From Gammaproteobacteria bacterium (GTDB taxonomy: Bacteria; Pseudomonadota; Gammaproteobacteria; Chromatiales; Chromatiaceae), in assembly GCA_011389885.1 (NCBI GenBank), contig JAABTK010000032.1, forward strand, positions 1-45,981: a DNA stretch of 45,981 bases, written 5' to 3'. The notes under the pieces are model-generated. The model was not told the origin of the DNA. It searched no databases and saw only the letters and a program-made list of their open reading frames with translations. Each line of letters begins with the position of its first letter. Position 1 is the first letter of the stretch. Positions 33,296 through 41,334 of the stretch are shown here, one piece after another. Made by a program: the position numbers and the translations under genes.

Positions 33296-33836
33296 TCAGC
33301 CGGCGAGATGGCTCTCGTAGTGCTTATCCACCTGTTGGATGTGGGTCTTCAGCCAATCGGCGCCGGTCTGCGCTACCTTGTTGACCACGAAGATCCCGCC
33401 GCCCGCCTCGGCCTGGGACTTGTAATCCTTCAACAAGGCGACGAAATCCCGGTGCTTGGCCTTGTGGGAGTCCAGGTCCGGGTAGCTGGACTTGGCGAGC
33501 AGGGCCTCTTCTTCGCTGAAGTGGTATTCGGTATAACGAATCAGCTCGTCGATGATCTGCGTCACCACCTCCGCCCCTTTCCCGTCGCGGGCCGCATTGA
33601 AGAGCTTGTTGAGAATATCGAACAGTTTCTTGTGGTGGCCGTCCATTGCAGACACGCCCACACTGAAGCTTTCGTCCGGCCTTGATCATCGTTCCGGCCA
33701 CCTTAGGCCGCTCAGGACGAACGCGCCGCCGTAAGCGGTTGATTCTACGCGCCAACGCGACCTATCTAACGCACTTATTTCAGGGTATTGGCCGGATGGA
33801 TGACCAAGGCCTTTCGTCCCAAACAAAGGTCGCCAT
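33296..33836 (-). pseudogene. Bacteriohemerythrin gene interrupted by the 134-bp MITE
   Basis: Hemerythrins bind oxygen at a di-iron centre in a four-helix bundle. The main part (33296-33669) reads SFSVGVSAMDGHHKKLFD and keeps the ligands H in GHHKKLFD, HFSEEE, HKAKH and HIQQVD. The first codons, MATFVWDE, lie beyond the MITE at 33813-33836, with an AGGAG ribosome site at 33844-33848. Removing the element (33678-33811) and one copy of its 8-bp duplication restores MATFVWDESFSVGVSAMD in frame and a 132-residue protein, the usual length. As it stands, translation from the true start ends at a TGA inside the element. Re-initiation at the in-frame GTG 33661 could yield a 121-residue form lacking the conserved tryptophan. 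Confidence 0.92.
33678..33811 (-). mobile_element. 134-bp MITE, copy 2, inserted in bacteriohemerythrin
   Basis: Inverted relative to copy 1 (3013-3146), same length, five differences. The ends begin GGCCTTGATCATCGTTCCGG on one side and GGCCTTGGTCATCCATCCGG on the other, giving about 23-bp terminal repeats with three mismatches. It is flanked by the exact 8-bp direct repeat TTTCGTCC (33670-33677 and 33812-33819). The interrupted gene proves that this is an insertion. Confidence 0.93.
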
Positions 33837-34228
33837 CACGATCTCCTCATATCTGTATTGATTAGATTGGATATTGTTTTCACATAATCCTCGATCCAAG
33901 CGGCGACTCCCTCTTTTCCATGAGCCGCACCGCCCCGCGAAAACCCATGTCAGGGCGTTTCACCGGCGCCTGCGCAAAAAACCGTGCCTGCCCCGAAGGA
34001 CAAAGAATAGGAAACCCAACCGCCCGGGCCGAAGTGTCCCCTCTTTCGGGAGCAGCAGTCAAGGACCGGCCCGGCCTCATCGGGCTGCCCGAGGGTGGCG
34101 GGTGCGCCGGAATCGGCCTGTGGGGCGTTGGCGAAGACGGCTGTTGCTGTCGGAAAAGAGAGCGACGGGTCACGCCCACTTTCTGCGGCACCTGATTTCC
34201 CGCACCGGACAGGGTCCGGGGGCGTCGC
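33837..34228. other. Gene-free spacer upstream of the hemerythrin
   Basis: The first 65 bases are AT-rich (minus strand AACAATATCCAATCTAATCA) and probably contain the hemerythrin promoter, though no textbook -35/-10 pair stands out. The remainder has no credible gene: the short frames lack homology-like motifs. A CCGGAC / GTCCGG hairpin with a 3-nt loop (34205-34219), about 10 nt past the stop of the 702-residue gene, may be its terminator, without a U-tract. Confidence 0.5.
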
Positions 34229-36337
34229 CTATTTCGCGCCTTCGATGCGGGCCTTGCCACGCGCCATGCGGGCGCCGTATTCCTGCAGGAAGGCCTTGAC
34301 CGATTCCCGGCCCTCATTCTTGGCCGGCGTGCCGGTCAGGCCGCGCCAGAGGGAATCCACCGCGCCCTGGTCGCGTGGGTCCTCGCGCCAGGCGCCGAAC
34401 AGGGCCTTCCGGGTCCGGCTATCGAGAGCGCAGCCAAAGGGCAGGGATCGATCGACCTCCTGCTCGAAGTCGTCATAGAGGCGTTTTTCTTCCAGCGTGA
34501 CGGTTTTCTTGCCGAACATCTCTGCGACCTTCTGGCGCCGGGCGGCTTCCTTGATTTTCCCGTCGGCCTTTTTGCGCAGGTCATCGATCGATGGCAGGCC
34601 GCCGCCCCCGACCTTGCCGAAATGGGCGGCGATATCCGCATCGTCCATCCGCTTGCCATGGGCGATCGGCCAGTAATAGGCGAATTCCTGCAGGCGACGA
34701 TATTGCCGGGCGGTCAGGAAGATCGGGTCGGCATTCTGGTCGGGGATGGCGGCATGGGTGATCACCTCATTCGTGCCGGGTATTTTCGCCTTGGGGTAGT
34801 CATCGGCATAGACCGCCAGCTTCGCCTCCCGGCTCAGATAGCCGTCGTGATTGACCTGCAGATCGCCGAACACTTTCGACGTGGCCCGCATCGCCTTGCT
34901 CTTGGCCTGGGAGCCGGAAATGTCGGCCATGACATCGGCTCTCTCGGTCGCCTGGGTGAGGAATTTGTGCATCGCGCCGGGGGTCTTCATCGCCTCGCTG
35001 TAGACCAGCATGATCTCCTGCGCACCGGGCGGCATATAGGCGGCGGTGGCCTCGCCGATCTTGCCCAGCGCCTCGAAGCCGGCGATCAGCCGCGTCTGGG
35101 CCTCGGTATATTTGCCCGAACGCGCCATCGCGCGCGCACTGTCCATGACGCCGAGCATGTCGGTATAGATTTTGTGCGCGGCCAGCGCCTTTTTGCCGGA
35201 ATCGACGACGCCGTCGAGGACCCCCACCGCCGCCTTGTCGAGCCCGGCATCGTCGAGATACTTCTTGGCGATGTCCAGCGTGCTCACCGCCCCTTCCGCG
35301 GCTCGGCGGGGATCGTCGCCGGCCATGGCGAGGATGTTGTTCTTGACGTCGATCATCGTGCTTGCATGGCCGATCGCGCCGAGCACCTGATTGAGGGCCT
35401 TCTCCTCGCGCTGGAGGCGCAGATACTTGGCCTCCAGGACGCGTTTCCTGGCCACGGCCGCGTCTCGGCGCTTCAGCCTGGCCATGTCCAGGGTTTCATT
35501 CGGCCGCGCCCTGGGCATGTTGCGATCCAGCGCCGCCAGCTCCTTTTTCGTTTCCGTCTTCCGGGCCTCGACATGGGTCAGGGTCCCACCCAGGGCCTTG
35601 GTATAGGTCTCCTTGTTCTGCAGAACGCTCTTGGCCACCGTGGCCAACATGTGTTCGCTGGCCGCGGCCTTCTGCTTCTTGCGGGTCCGCTCCATATTCG
35701 CGGCGACATCGTCGATATCGCGGCGGATCTTTTTTGCGATATGCCCGGGCGGGGCGACCAGCGGCACCCCGCTATTGCCCAGATAGGTCAGCGCGGCCGC
35801 GGTATTGGTGTGCCCGTCCAGCGCCCTTTGCATCTCGAAGCGGTCATGGCATTGGCGGTATTGCGCCTCGGCATCCGGTTTCGGGGGCTTGCGCCGCTTC
35901 TGCACGCCATCGAGGGCCGTGGAGAGCGGTTCAGCCCCGCCGGCCTTGCGCGCCTGGGCCTCGCAATAGGCGTAGATGTCCGAATCCTTGGGCAGCGGGT
36001 GGCGCGAACAGCCATAACCCGAGACGACGCAGGGCGGCCCCGCCTGGTTGCAGGAATAACGCGGGTTGTATTCACCGATCCGGCCGGGATGGAAGAATTG
36101 CCGGGTGTTGGAACTGCCATAGCGGGCCTGGCGGCACAGACAGTCATAGAAATTCCCGGCAGGCTCGATGCCCAGCTCCTTCATGACGGCGCTGTGCTTC
36201 TTGAAATTCAGGGGCAGCAAGGCCTCGAGGGCGCGCTGATCCGCGTCGCTGTATGTGCCTTCGCCGGCATGGGCCGGCATCGCGAGCGCGACGACCAGAA
36301 ACGCCGCCGTGATGAATCGCGTCAGGGTCATGGTCAT
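34229..36337 (-). CDS. Secreted alpha-helical protein of unknown function
   Basis: 702 residues with a clear signal peptide (LTRFITAAFLVVALAMPAHA). The N-terminal 150 residues are cysteine-rich (DCLCRQARYG, SCNQAGPPCVVSGYGCSRHP), suggesting disulfide bonds. The rest is mostly helical and charged, with coiled-coil-like stretches (about 190-330: ANMERTRKKQKAAASEHML, EAKYLRLQREEKALNQVL). I recognise no family. Its start overlaps the stop of the 876-residue gene by 4 nt, so the pair is translationally coupled and probably acts together outside the cytoplasm. Confidence 0.7.
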   Translation of the reverse strand: MTMTLTRFITAAFLVVALAMPAHAGEGTYSDADQRALEALLPLNFKKHSAVMKELGIEPAGNFYDCLCRQARYGSSNTRQFFHPGRIGEYNPRYSCNQAGPPCVVSGYGCSRHPLPKDSDIYAYCEAQARKAGGAEPLSTALDGVQKRRKPPKPDAEAQYRQCHDRFEMQRALDGHTNTAAALTYLGNSGVPLVAPPGHIAKKIRRDIDDVAANMERTRKKQKAAASEHMLATVAKSVLQNKETYTKALGGTLTHVEARKTETKKELAALDRNMPRARPNETLDMARLKRRDAAVARKRVLEAKYLRLQREEKALNQVLGAIGHASTMIDVKNNILAMAGDDPRRAAEGAVSTLDIAKKYLDDAGLDKAAVGVLDGVVDSGKKALAAHKIYTDMLGVMDSARAMARSGKYTEAQTRLIAGFEALGKIGEATAAYMPPGAQEIMLVYSEAMKTPGAMHKFLTQATERADVMADISGSQAKSKAMRATSKVFGDLQVNHDGYLSREAKLAVYADDYPKAKIPGTNEVITHAAIPDQNADPIFLTARQYRRLQEFAYYWPIAHGKRMDDADIAAHFGKVGGGGLPSIDDLRKKADGKIKEAARRQKVAEMFGKKTVTLEEKRLYDDFEQEVDRSLPFGCALDSRTRKALFGAWREDPRDQGAVDSLWRGLTGTPAKNEGRESVKAFLQEYGARMARGKARIEGAK

Positions 36338-38958
36338 TCCTCCCCCGTCTCGAGGCTGTCGGCGAGGTCCTGCAGGAAGGCCTCGGCGTCGAATGCGTCG
36401 TCATCGAGCAGCCGCCAGCGCCAGGGCGCGGTCAGCCCGTCCGGCGTGCGCCAGCCGGCCGTGATCTCTTTCAGCGTGATCCGCCCGCCATCCTGGCGTT
36501 CCGGCCCGCCGGGGACGAGGCCGAGGTAATAGCTGCTGCCATTCTTGCTGCGCCCAGTCAGGGCGCTGATGCCGATATCCCGATCCAGGCGCAGGTCGAT
36601 GCGGCCATCGTCGAGGGTCACGCGCAGCGTGCCGTCCCATACCGCCTCCCAACCCGGCGGCAGGAGACGCCGCCATTTGCCATAGCTGAAATGATCGGCC
36701 AGCAGCGCCAGCTCGAACCGGCCCGCATTCGGCCCGCTCGTCAGGCGGCGCAGGGTAATGGCGTAATCCGGGCTACCGGTGATGTCCTTCGCCCGGTCGG
36801 CCAGCAAGATCCGTCCGGCAAAGTCCGCGACCGTCGGATCGAACTGGAAGCGCAGATCAAAGGGGGTTTCCGCAATCCGCTCATCAAGATCGACCACCGG
36901 CGCGGCGCTTTTCAGGGCGATGCGCTGGCGATGGGGTTTCGGCGCATTGCGGGCCAGGGTCAGGCCGGAAGCGTCCTCTTGCGCCAGATCCTCGAAGCGC
37001 GCATCGCCATTCGACTCGGCCGTCCAGTCCTCGGAAAGCCGGCCGGCGAAGAGCGTCTCTTGCGGCAGCGGTTCCACCCCCGACGCGGTCCAGACGGGGC
37101 GGGGTTCCGGTCCCTGGCGCTGATCGAGATCGATGCCGCGCAGGACGAGGGCGGCATCGCCCGTCTCCGGCCGCAGGGCATATATCCAGAGCCGCAGACC
37201 GGCGCCGTCATGCGCCTCGGCAAGGGGCGCCGGCGCGGTGCGCCGGCCTTCGGCCTCGACCACGACGCCTTCCGGGGTGAGGACCAGCGCGACCTCGTCG
37301 GGGATCGCCTCGAAACCGGTGAGTTCCACGCTCCGATCCCGATAACTGCGCGCGCCGCTGATCAGGCTGTAGCTGCCATCGGCCTGGCGGCGCCAGGTCA
37401 TGGCATAGTTCCCCCCGCCCGGCCAGTTGCCAACCAGGTTATAGCGCTGCTGCAAGGCGAGCGCGAAATCGCGGCTGGCGGCGCCATCGAGATGCAGGGT
37501 GATGCGCGCCTGCGCATCCTCGCGAAACCGGTCGAGCCACAAGACCGGATCGGGGGAATAGATCCCGGCCATCTTGATCCGCTTCCGCCCTTCGGGCCAG
37601 TCCACCCGCAGCGCGCCGTCTTCCAGACGGGCGACATCGCGAAAGGCGCCGGTGTTCCAGGTCGGGGTCCAGCGCGGCGCCAGGGTCCGGCCATCGAAAA
37701 GCCGGGCTCGGCGCGGCCCCCCGGTGATCACGCTGTAATCCGGCCCGGTCTCATGCGGCCAGTCCCGCAGCCCCACCTCCTCGAGCGCCAGCCGGGCGGC
37801 ATCGTTCTTGCCGGGCACCTGGGCATAGACCTGCAGCACCCATTCGCGGCCGTCGTATTCCGTCTCGATCGGCAGCCAGGCGAGCTGATTGCCATCGCCG
37901 TCGCGCAACTCCACCACCTGATCGGGGCGGAGGATGACATTCAGCTGCGTCGCGCCCGCCGGCCAGGGAAATTCCACCTCAACCAGGCGCCCGCCGTGCT
38001 TCGTCGCCTGTAGCTTACCCAGCCCATCCCCCTCGCGCCGGAGCTGCAGGCGCAGGTCGCTCGTCCGATAAGGGTCCTCCTCCGCCGCTTCGGGCGGGGT
38101 GAAGGCCAGGGTCACCGTATTGCTGGCCGTCGCGTCGAGGCGCAGGGTCACGGCCCGTGCCTTCTCCGTCCCGCGCGCCGGCATGGTGATGACCGGATCC
38201 GCGCTGCGCAAACCCGTCTTGGCCCAGCCCTTGCCATCGGGAATATCGAAGCGCAGCACGCCCTCGGCGAGGCGCGCATGGCCGTCGAAGCTGCCGGCGC
38301 TGAAGCCGAAGCTCTCCCAGCCCTCAAGGCTTTCGCCATCGAACAGGATTCTGGCCTCGGCCACCTCGTCCGCCGACGTGTCCGGCGCGGCCTCTTCCCC
38401 GGTTTGCGCCGCCGGCTCTTCCGCCGCAACCGGCGAAGGCGCGACCGAAACAATCTCGACCCCGCGCAAGGCGGCGCGATCGCGCCCGACCCCGTATTCA
38501 GCGCGGATATGGAAGGCGGTGACGTCATCGAGCACATCGGACAGGTCTTGCGCGCCGTCGCTCAAGCTCCAGCCCGCACCGTAGAGCGGCAGGCGAAATT
38601 CACGCCATTTTCCGGAATGGTCCCGTGCCAGGCGATAGCTCGCCACGCCGCCGGGCCCCTTGAGGACGATATCGCCGATATCGTCATAGCCGCCGGCAAA
38701 ATAACGCCCGCCCGAGCTGCGCTTTTCGAGTCGAATCGCGGTGGCCGCCGACCAGTCGCCGAGCAGGCGGTCGGGCGCGACGAAATAGCTGGTCGTGTCA
38801 TCGCTATGCGGCTGCGCGGTGACCACCGCCGCGCCAGCCTCGAATTCGGCCCGGCTCACGCGCCAGTCGGACATGTCGCCCGCCTCCGGTCCGGCCAGGG
38901 CGACCATGGAAAAGGCAAGAAGGGCGGCAAGGGCGAGGGAACCAAGCGGATATTTCAT
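36334..38958 (-). CDS. Secreted protein with laminin-B-like domain and three repeated modules
   Basis: About 874 residues. I prefer ATG 38958: GAGGAG sits 6 nt upstream and the protein then begins MKYPLGSLALAALLAFSMVALA, a good signal peptide. ATG 38964 is also in frame. Residues about 55-172 look like a laminin B (domain IV) module: YFVAPDRLLGDWS, IVLKGPGGVASYRL, WREFRLPLYG, LSDVLDDVTAFHIRAEY. A Pro/Glu-rich linker follows, then three modules of about 210 residues, each opening with a related phrase (ILFDGESLEGW, RLFDGRTLAPRW, TLFAGRLSEDW) and beta-rich like jelly-roll binding domains. Likely a surface or periplasmic carbohydrate- or matrix-binding protein. Coupled to the helical secreted protein downstream. 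Confidence 0.7.
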   Translation of the reverse strand: MKYPLGSLALAALLAFSMVALAGPEAGDMSDWRVSRAEFEAGAAVVTAQPHSDDTTSYFVAPDRLLGDWSAATAIRLEKRSSGGRYFAGGYDDIGDIVLKGPGGVASYRLARDHSGKWREFRLPLYGAGWSLSDGAQDLSDVLDDVTAFHIRAEYGVGRDRAALRGVEIVSVAPSPVAAEEPAAQTGEEAAPDTSADEVAEARILFDGESLEGWESFGFSAGSFDGHARLAEGVLRFDIPDGKGWAKTGLRSADPVITMPARGTEKARAVTLRLDATASNTVTLAFTPPEAAEEDPYRTSDLRLQLRREGDGLGKLQATKHGGRLVEVEFPWPAGATQLNVILRPDQVVELRDGDGNQLAWLPIETEYDGREWVLQVYAQVPGKNDAARLALEEVGLRDWPHETGPDYSVITGGPRRARLFDGRTLAPRWTPTWNTGAFRDVARLEDGALRVDWPEGRKRIKMAGIYSPDPVLWLDRFREDAQARITLHLDGAASRDFALALQQRYNLVGNWPGGGNYAMTWRRQADGSYSLISGARSYRDRSVELTGFEAIPDEVALVLTPEGVVVEAEGRRTAPAPLAEAHDGAGLRLWIYALRPETGDAALVLRGIDLDQRQGPEPRPVWTASGVEPLPQETLFAGRLSEDWTAESNGDARFEDLAQEDASGLTLARNAPKPHRQRIALKSAAPVVDLDERIAETPFDLRFQFDPTVADFAGRILLADRAKDITGSPDYAITLRRLTSGPNAGRFELALLADHFSYGKWRRLLPPGWEAVWDGTLRVTLDDGRIDLRLDRDIGISALTGRSKNGSSYYLGLVPGGPERQDGGRITLKEITAGWRTPDGLTAPWRWRLLDDDAFDAEAFLQDLADSLETGEE

Positions 38959-38992
38959 CTCCATCTCCTCGAAGGATTCAGCGGCGGTTGCC

Positions 38993-39024
38993 TTGACTAT
39001 CCGGCGTCCTCGTCAGATAGTCAA
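38993..39024. promoter_or_regulatory. Symmetric face-to-face promoters on a 9-bp palindrome
   Basis: TTGACTATC (38993-39001) and GATAGTCAA (39016-39024) form a perfect inverted repeat with a 14-nt spacer. Read rightward it gives -35 TTGACT, a 17-nt spacer and -10 GATAGT. Read leftward it gives exactly the same elements. The two promoters would drive the laminin-like gene (left) and the membrane-protein gene (right) and cannot both be occupied by polymerase at once. Confidence 0.6.
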
Positions 39025-39068
39025 TGCTGGATACGGATACCAGGGGCACCCCCGAGGAAAGCAAACCG

Positions 39069-39785
39069 ATGATGCAAAATCTGACAAACAGGGCATGGAT
39101 CGAGATCGCGCGCCGTGCGGGGTTGCAGGCCGGGATGGTCGCGGCGGCGATCCTCGGGGTCGGGCATGGCCAGGCGCTGGCCGCGCTTGCCTGCCTGGCC
39201 GGCGGCCTTGCCTTTTATATCGCCCTTCCACGCCCGCAAGCGGTCCCCGGCAGCCTGCATGCCGCGCGCGGGCCGAGCATCTATGCCCCCGATTTCCTGG
39301 CCGCGCTGCTGGCGCCGGTGTTCCTCGCCCTGCCCTTCATCGTCACCGCCCATGAAGACAATGCCGGCCTGGGTCCGGGGTTGATGCTGATGGCCTGGCC
39401 GCCAGGCGCGATGGTGCTCTATATCCACTGGATCGCTACGCGCTACCAATGCTTCTGGCTCAAGATCGAGGCCGATGGCCTGACCCTTGGCACGATGCGC
39501 GGAACCCGGCATATCGCCTTTGCCGATATCGACTCGGCCCGGACGGAGGCCAAGCGCCCGCCGCGCTGGCTGTCCCCGGCCCTGACCCTGCTGGGCGGGT
39601 TGCGCGGGGCCGGAATCGCCGCGCTGCACGGCGACCGGCCGGCGCATTGGCTGGTCCTGCATCACAAAAATGGCGACCGCACCCGCATCCCCCTCGACGC
39701 CCTGACACAGCGCAAGACGCTGTTCCGCGCCCTGGACCGGGCGAGCAAGACGATCGCACCGGAAGGGGCGGAGGATCAGGCATAG
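39069..39785 (+). CDS. Small membrane protein with PH-like cytoplasmic tail
   Basis: 238 residues. About three to four membrane helices (MVAAAILGVGHGQALAALAC, FLAALLAPVFLALPFIVTA, LMAWPPGAMVLYIHWIATRY) are followed by a beta-rich C-terminal part (LKIEADGLTLGTMRGTRHIAFADIDSARTE, LVLHHKNGDRTRIPLDAL) resembling bacterial PH-like domains. GAGGAAAG at 39054-39061 supports ATG 39069; ATG 39072 is possible, and a further upstream ATG at 39024 sits in the promoter. Function unknown. Divergent from the laminin-like gene across a shared promoter region. Confidence 0.7.
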   Translation: MMQNLTNRAWIEIARRAGLQAGMVAAAILGVGHGQALAALACLAGGLAFYIALPRPQAVPGSLHAARGPSIYAPDFLAALLAPVFLALPFIVTAHEDNAGLGPGLMLMAWPPGAMVLYIHWIATRYQCFWLKIEADGLTLGTMRGTRHIAFADIDSARTEAKRPPRWLSPALTLLGGLRGAGIAALHGDRPAHWLVLHHKNGDRTRIPLDALTQRKTLFRALDRASKTIAPEGAEDQA

Positions 39786-39915
39786 CTTCAACGTGCGCCC
39801 TGCCGCGGGCTGGGCTCGAAGTATCTGTTGGTTGTTGCCTCGGTTCGCCCATGGCCCTTTGTTATGTCGTTTGGACGCAGGGCTGGTCGGGCACGCCACA
39901 TGAAGAAAAGCGCTG

Positions 39916-40755
39916 CTAATCGTGATCATAGTCGCGGTACCGCCGGCGCCCCTCATGTTCTCCCCAATCCGAGTCGTGACCGTTTTCTCGATACTCGCCC
40001 GCCTCTGCGCCATATTCCATGCCCGCGCCTCTGCGCTTTCGCCACAGAGACTCCGCCTCGTCTTCATCACCGCTGCGGTGGCATTCAACACAGTTCTCGA
40101 ACTCGCGTATGCCCTCCTCCCAGTGCTCCTCGCGGATCTCCGAGCGGGAGTGTTCGTGGCAGCCGTAGCAGGTGTACTGGCTGTAGTCATTGTCGACATG
40201 ACAGGTGGCGCACTCGGTATCGTGGTGGCGATCGAAGCGGAAGTACTGGTCATGATCGAAGCTGGCGGGTAGCCAGGCCTCTTGGGTATGACAGCCACTG
40301 CAATTGCCCTCGACGCCGCGGTGCAGACTATCCTTCGGTCGCGCATGGCAGCCGTCGCACTGCTCCCGGGTGGCCGGCTGGAGCAGGTCGTGGGAGAAGC
40401 GGCCGATCGGTCGAAAGGCCTGCACGCCGCGGTGTTCGCTGTGGCAGGAGAGGCAATCGTCTTCGAGCAACTGGCGATGAAAGGCGACCCGTTTTTCGTC
40501 TTCGGAGATAGGGTCGGCGATGGGCTGGCCATCCACCGTCTCCAGGCCGATTCGAGCCACCTGGTGGCAGGCGATGCACTGCCCGGGGGTGGCGCCGACG
40601 AAGGGGCTGTGACAGGCAAAGCAATCCGTGGCGATCGCCGCATGGGCGGCCATGGGTTGTCCTGGGCTGATCATCAGGTGCGGCCAGAACAGCGCCGTCA
40701 GCAGCAGCCCGACCAGGTTGAGGGCGACGATTGTCAACAACAGATGCTTTTTCAT
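39916..40755 (-). CDS. Octaheme c-type cytochrome, membrane-anchored
   Basis: 279 residues with an N-terminal anchor (KKHLLLTIVALNLVGLLLTALFW) and eight CxxCH haem-attachment motifs in order: CFACH, CIACH, CLSCH, CDGCH, CSGCH, CATCH, CYGCH, CVECH. Many additional His can act as distal ligands. The acidic/arginine-rich tail (EHEGRRRYRDYDHD) is unusual. A periplasmic electron carrier or terminal reductase is expected. ATG 40755 overlaps the stop of the cytochrome b gene by 4 nt; ATG 40761 is an alternative. Third gene of an operon after the reductase and cytochrome b. Confidence 0.92.
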   Translation of the reverse strand: MKKHLLLTIVALNLVGLLLTALFWPHLMISPGQPMAAHAAIATDCFACHSPFVGATPGQCIACHQVARIGLETVDGQPIADPISEDEKRVAFHRQLLEDDCLSCHSEHRGVQAFRPIGRFSHDLLQPATREQCDGCHARPKDSLHRGVEGNCSGCHTQEAWLPASFDHDQYFRFDRHHDTECATCHVDNDYSQYTCYGCHEHSRSEIREEHWEEGIREFENCVECHRSGDEDEAESLWRKRRGAGMEYGAEAGEYRENGHDSDWGEHEGRRRYRDYDHD

Positions 40756-41330
40756 GACCATTGCCAGAACAGGAAGATGGTGAAGATGTGGGCCAGGCCG
40801 AGGACGGCGAAGGCGAGGGTGATGGGTAGATGGATGCCTCGCCAGCGCTTCATCAGGTCGAAGGCGGTGGCATCCCAAAACAAGCGCCGCTCGATCTCCT
40901 CCGCCGCCAGCCCCTGGGCCTCGTAACTCGCCCGCTTCTCCGCCAGATAGCGCCGGGAGCGCTCCAGCAACACCTTGCCGGTCATGCCGCTGATGATGTT
41001 GACCATCATCGCCGCCAACGCCAGCCAGGGCAGGATGGCGTAGACATGGACGCCGGCGTGGATCAGAATCATCAGCGCGCCGACCCAGGTGAAGGTCTCA
41101 TGCAGACGCAACAGGGTGCGCGGGTTGCCGGATCGGATCAGCTTGCGCTTGCGCATCGAATAGCCGAACGAAAACAGGATCAGCAAGGTCCCGGGGATGC
41201 CCAAATAGCGCCCCACCCAGATCAGGTCCAGGGCATGCAGCAGGGCGTCGACGGCGACCGCGCCCGCGATCAGCGCGCCGAACCACAGCAGGAAGGGCAG
41301 AACCTCCTTGCGAAAGAGTGACGATTGCAT
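40752..41330 (-). CDS. Membrane cytochrome b-type protein (ferric-reductase-like)
   Basis: 192 residues with about four to five membrane helices and paired histidines suited to haem b: RLHETFTWVG, LIHAGVHVYAILPW, RGIHLPITLAFAVLGLAHIF. It resembles the small cytochrome b/ferric-reductase transmembrane component. I use ATG 41330 (MQSSLFRKEVLPFLLW), because the longer frame runs into the reductase gene. It lies 4 nt after that gene and overlaps the octaheme cytochrome. Predicted role: pass electrons from the cytoplasmic reductase through the membrane to the octaheme protein. Confidence 0.8.
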   Translation of the reverse strand: MQSSLFRKEVLPFLLWFGALIAGAVAVDALLHALDLIWVGRYLGIPGTLLILFSFGYSMRKRKLIRSGNPRTLLRLHETFTWVGALMILIHAGVHVYAILPWLALAAMMVNIISGMTGKVLLERSRRYLAEKRASYEAQGLAAEEIERRLFWDATAFDLMKRWRGIHLPITLAFAVLGLAHIFTIFLFWQWS

Positions 41331-41334
41331 CGTT

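Noticed and set aside
34622-36529. Plus-strand frame antisense to the secreted proteins
   Set aside because: The minus-strand frame has a signal peptide, operon coupling and ordered composition; the plus-strand frame has none.
39021-40643. Long minus-strand frame across the membrane-protein and cytochrome genes
   Set aside because: It lacks motifs and overlaps two genes with strong evidence in other frames.
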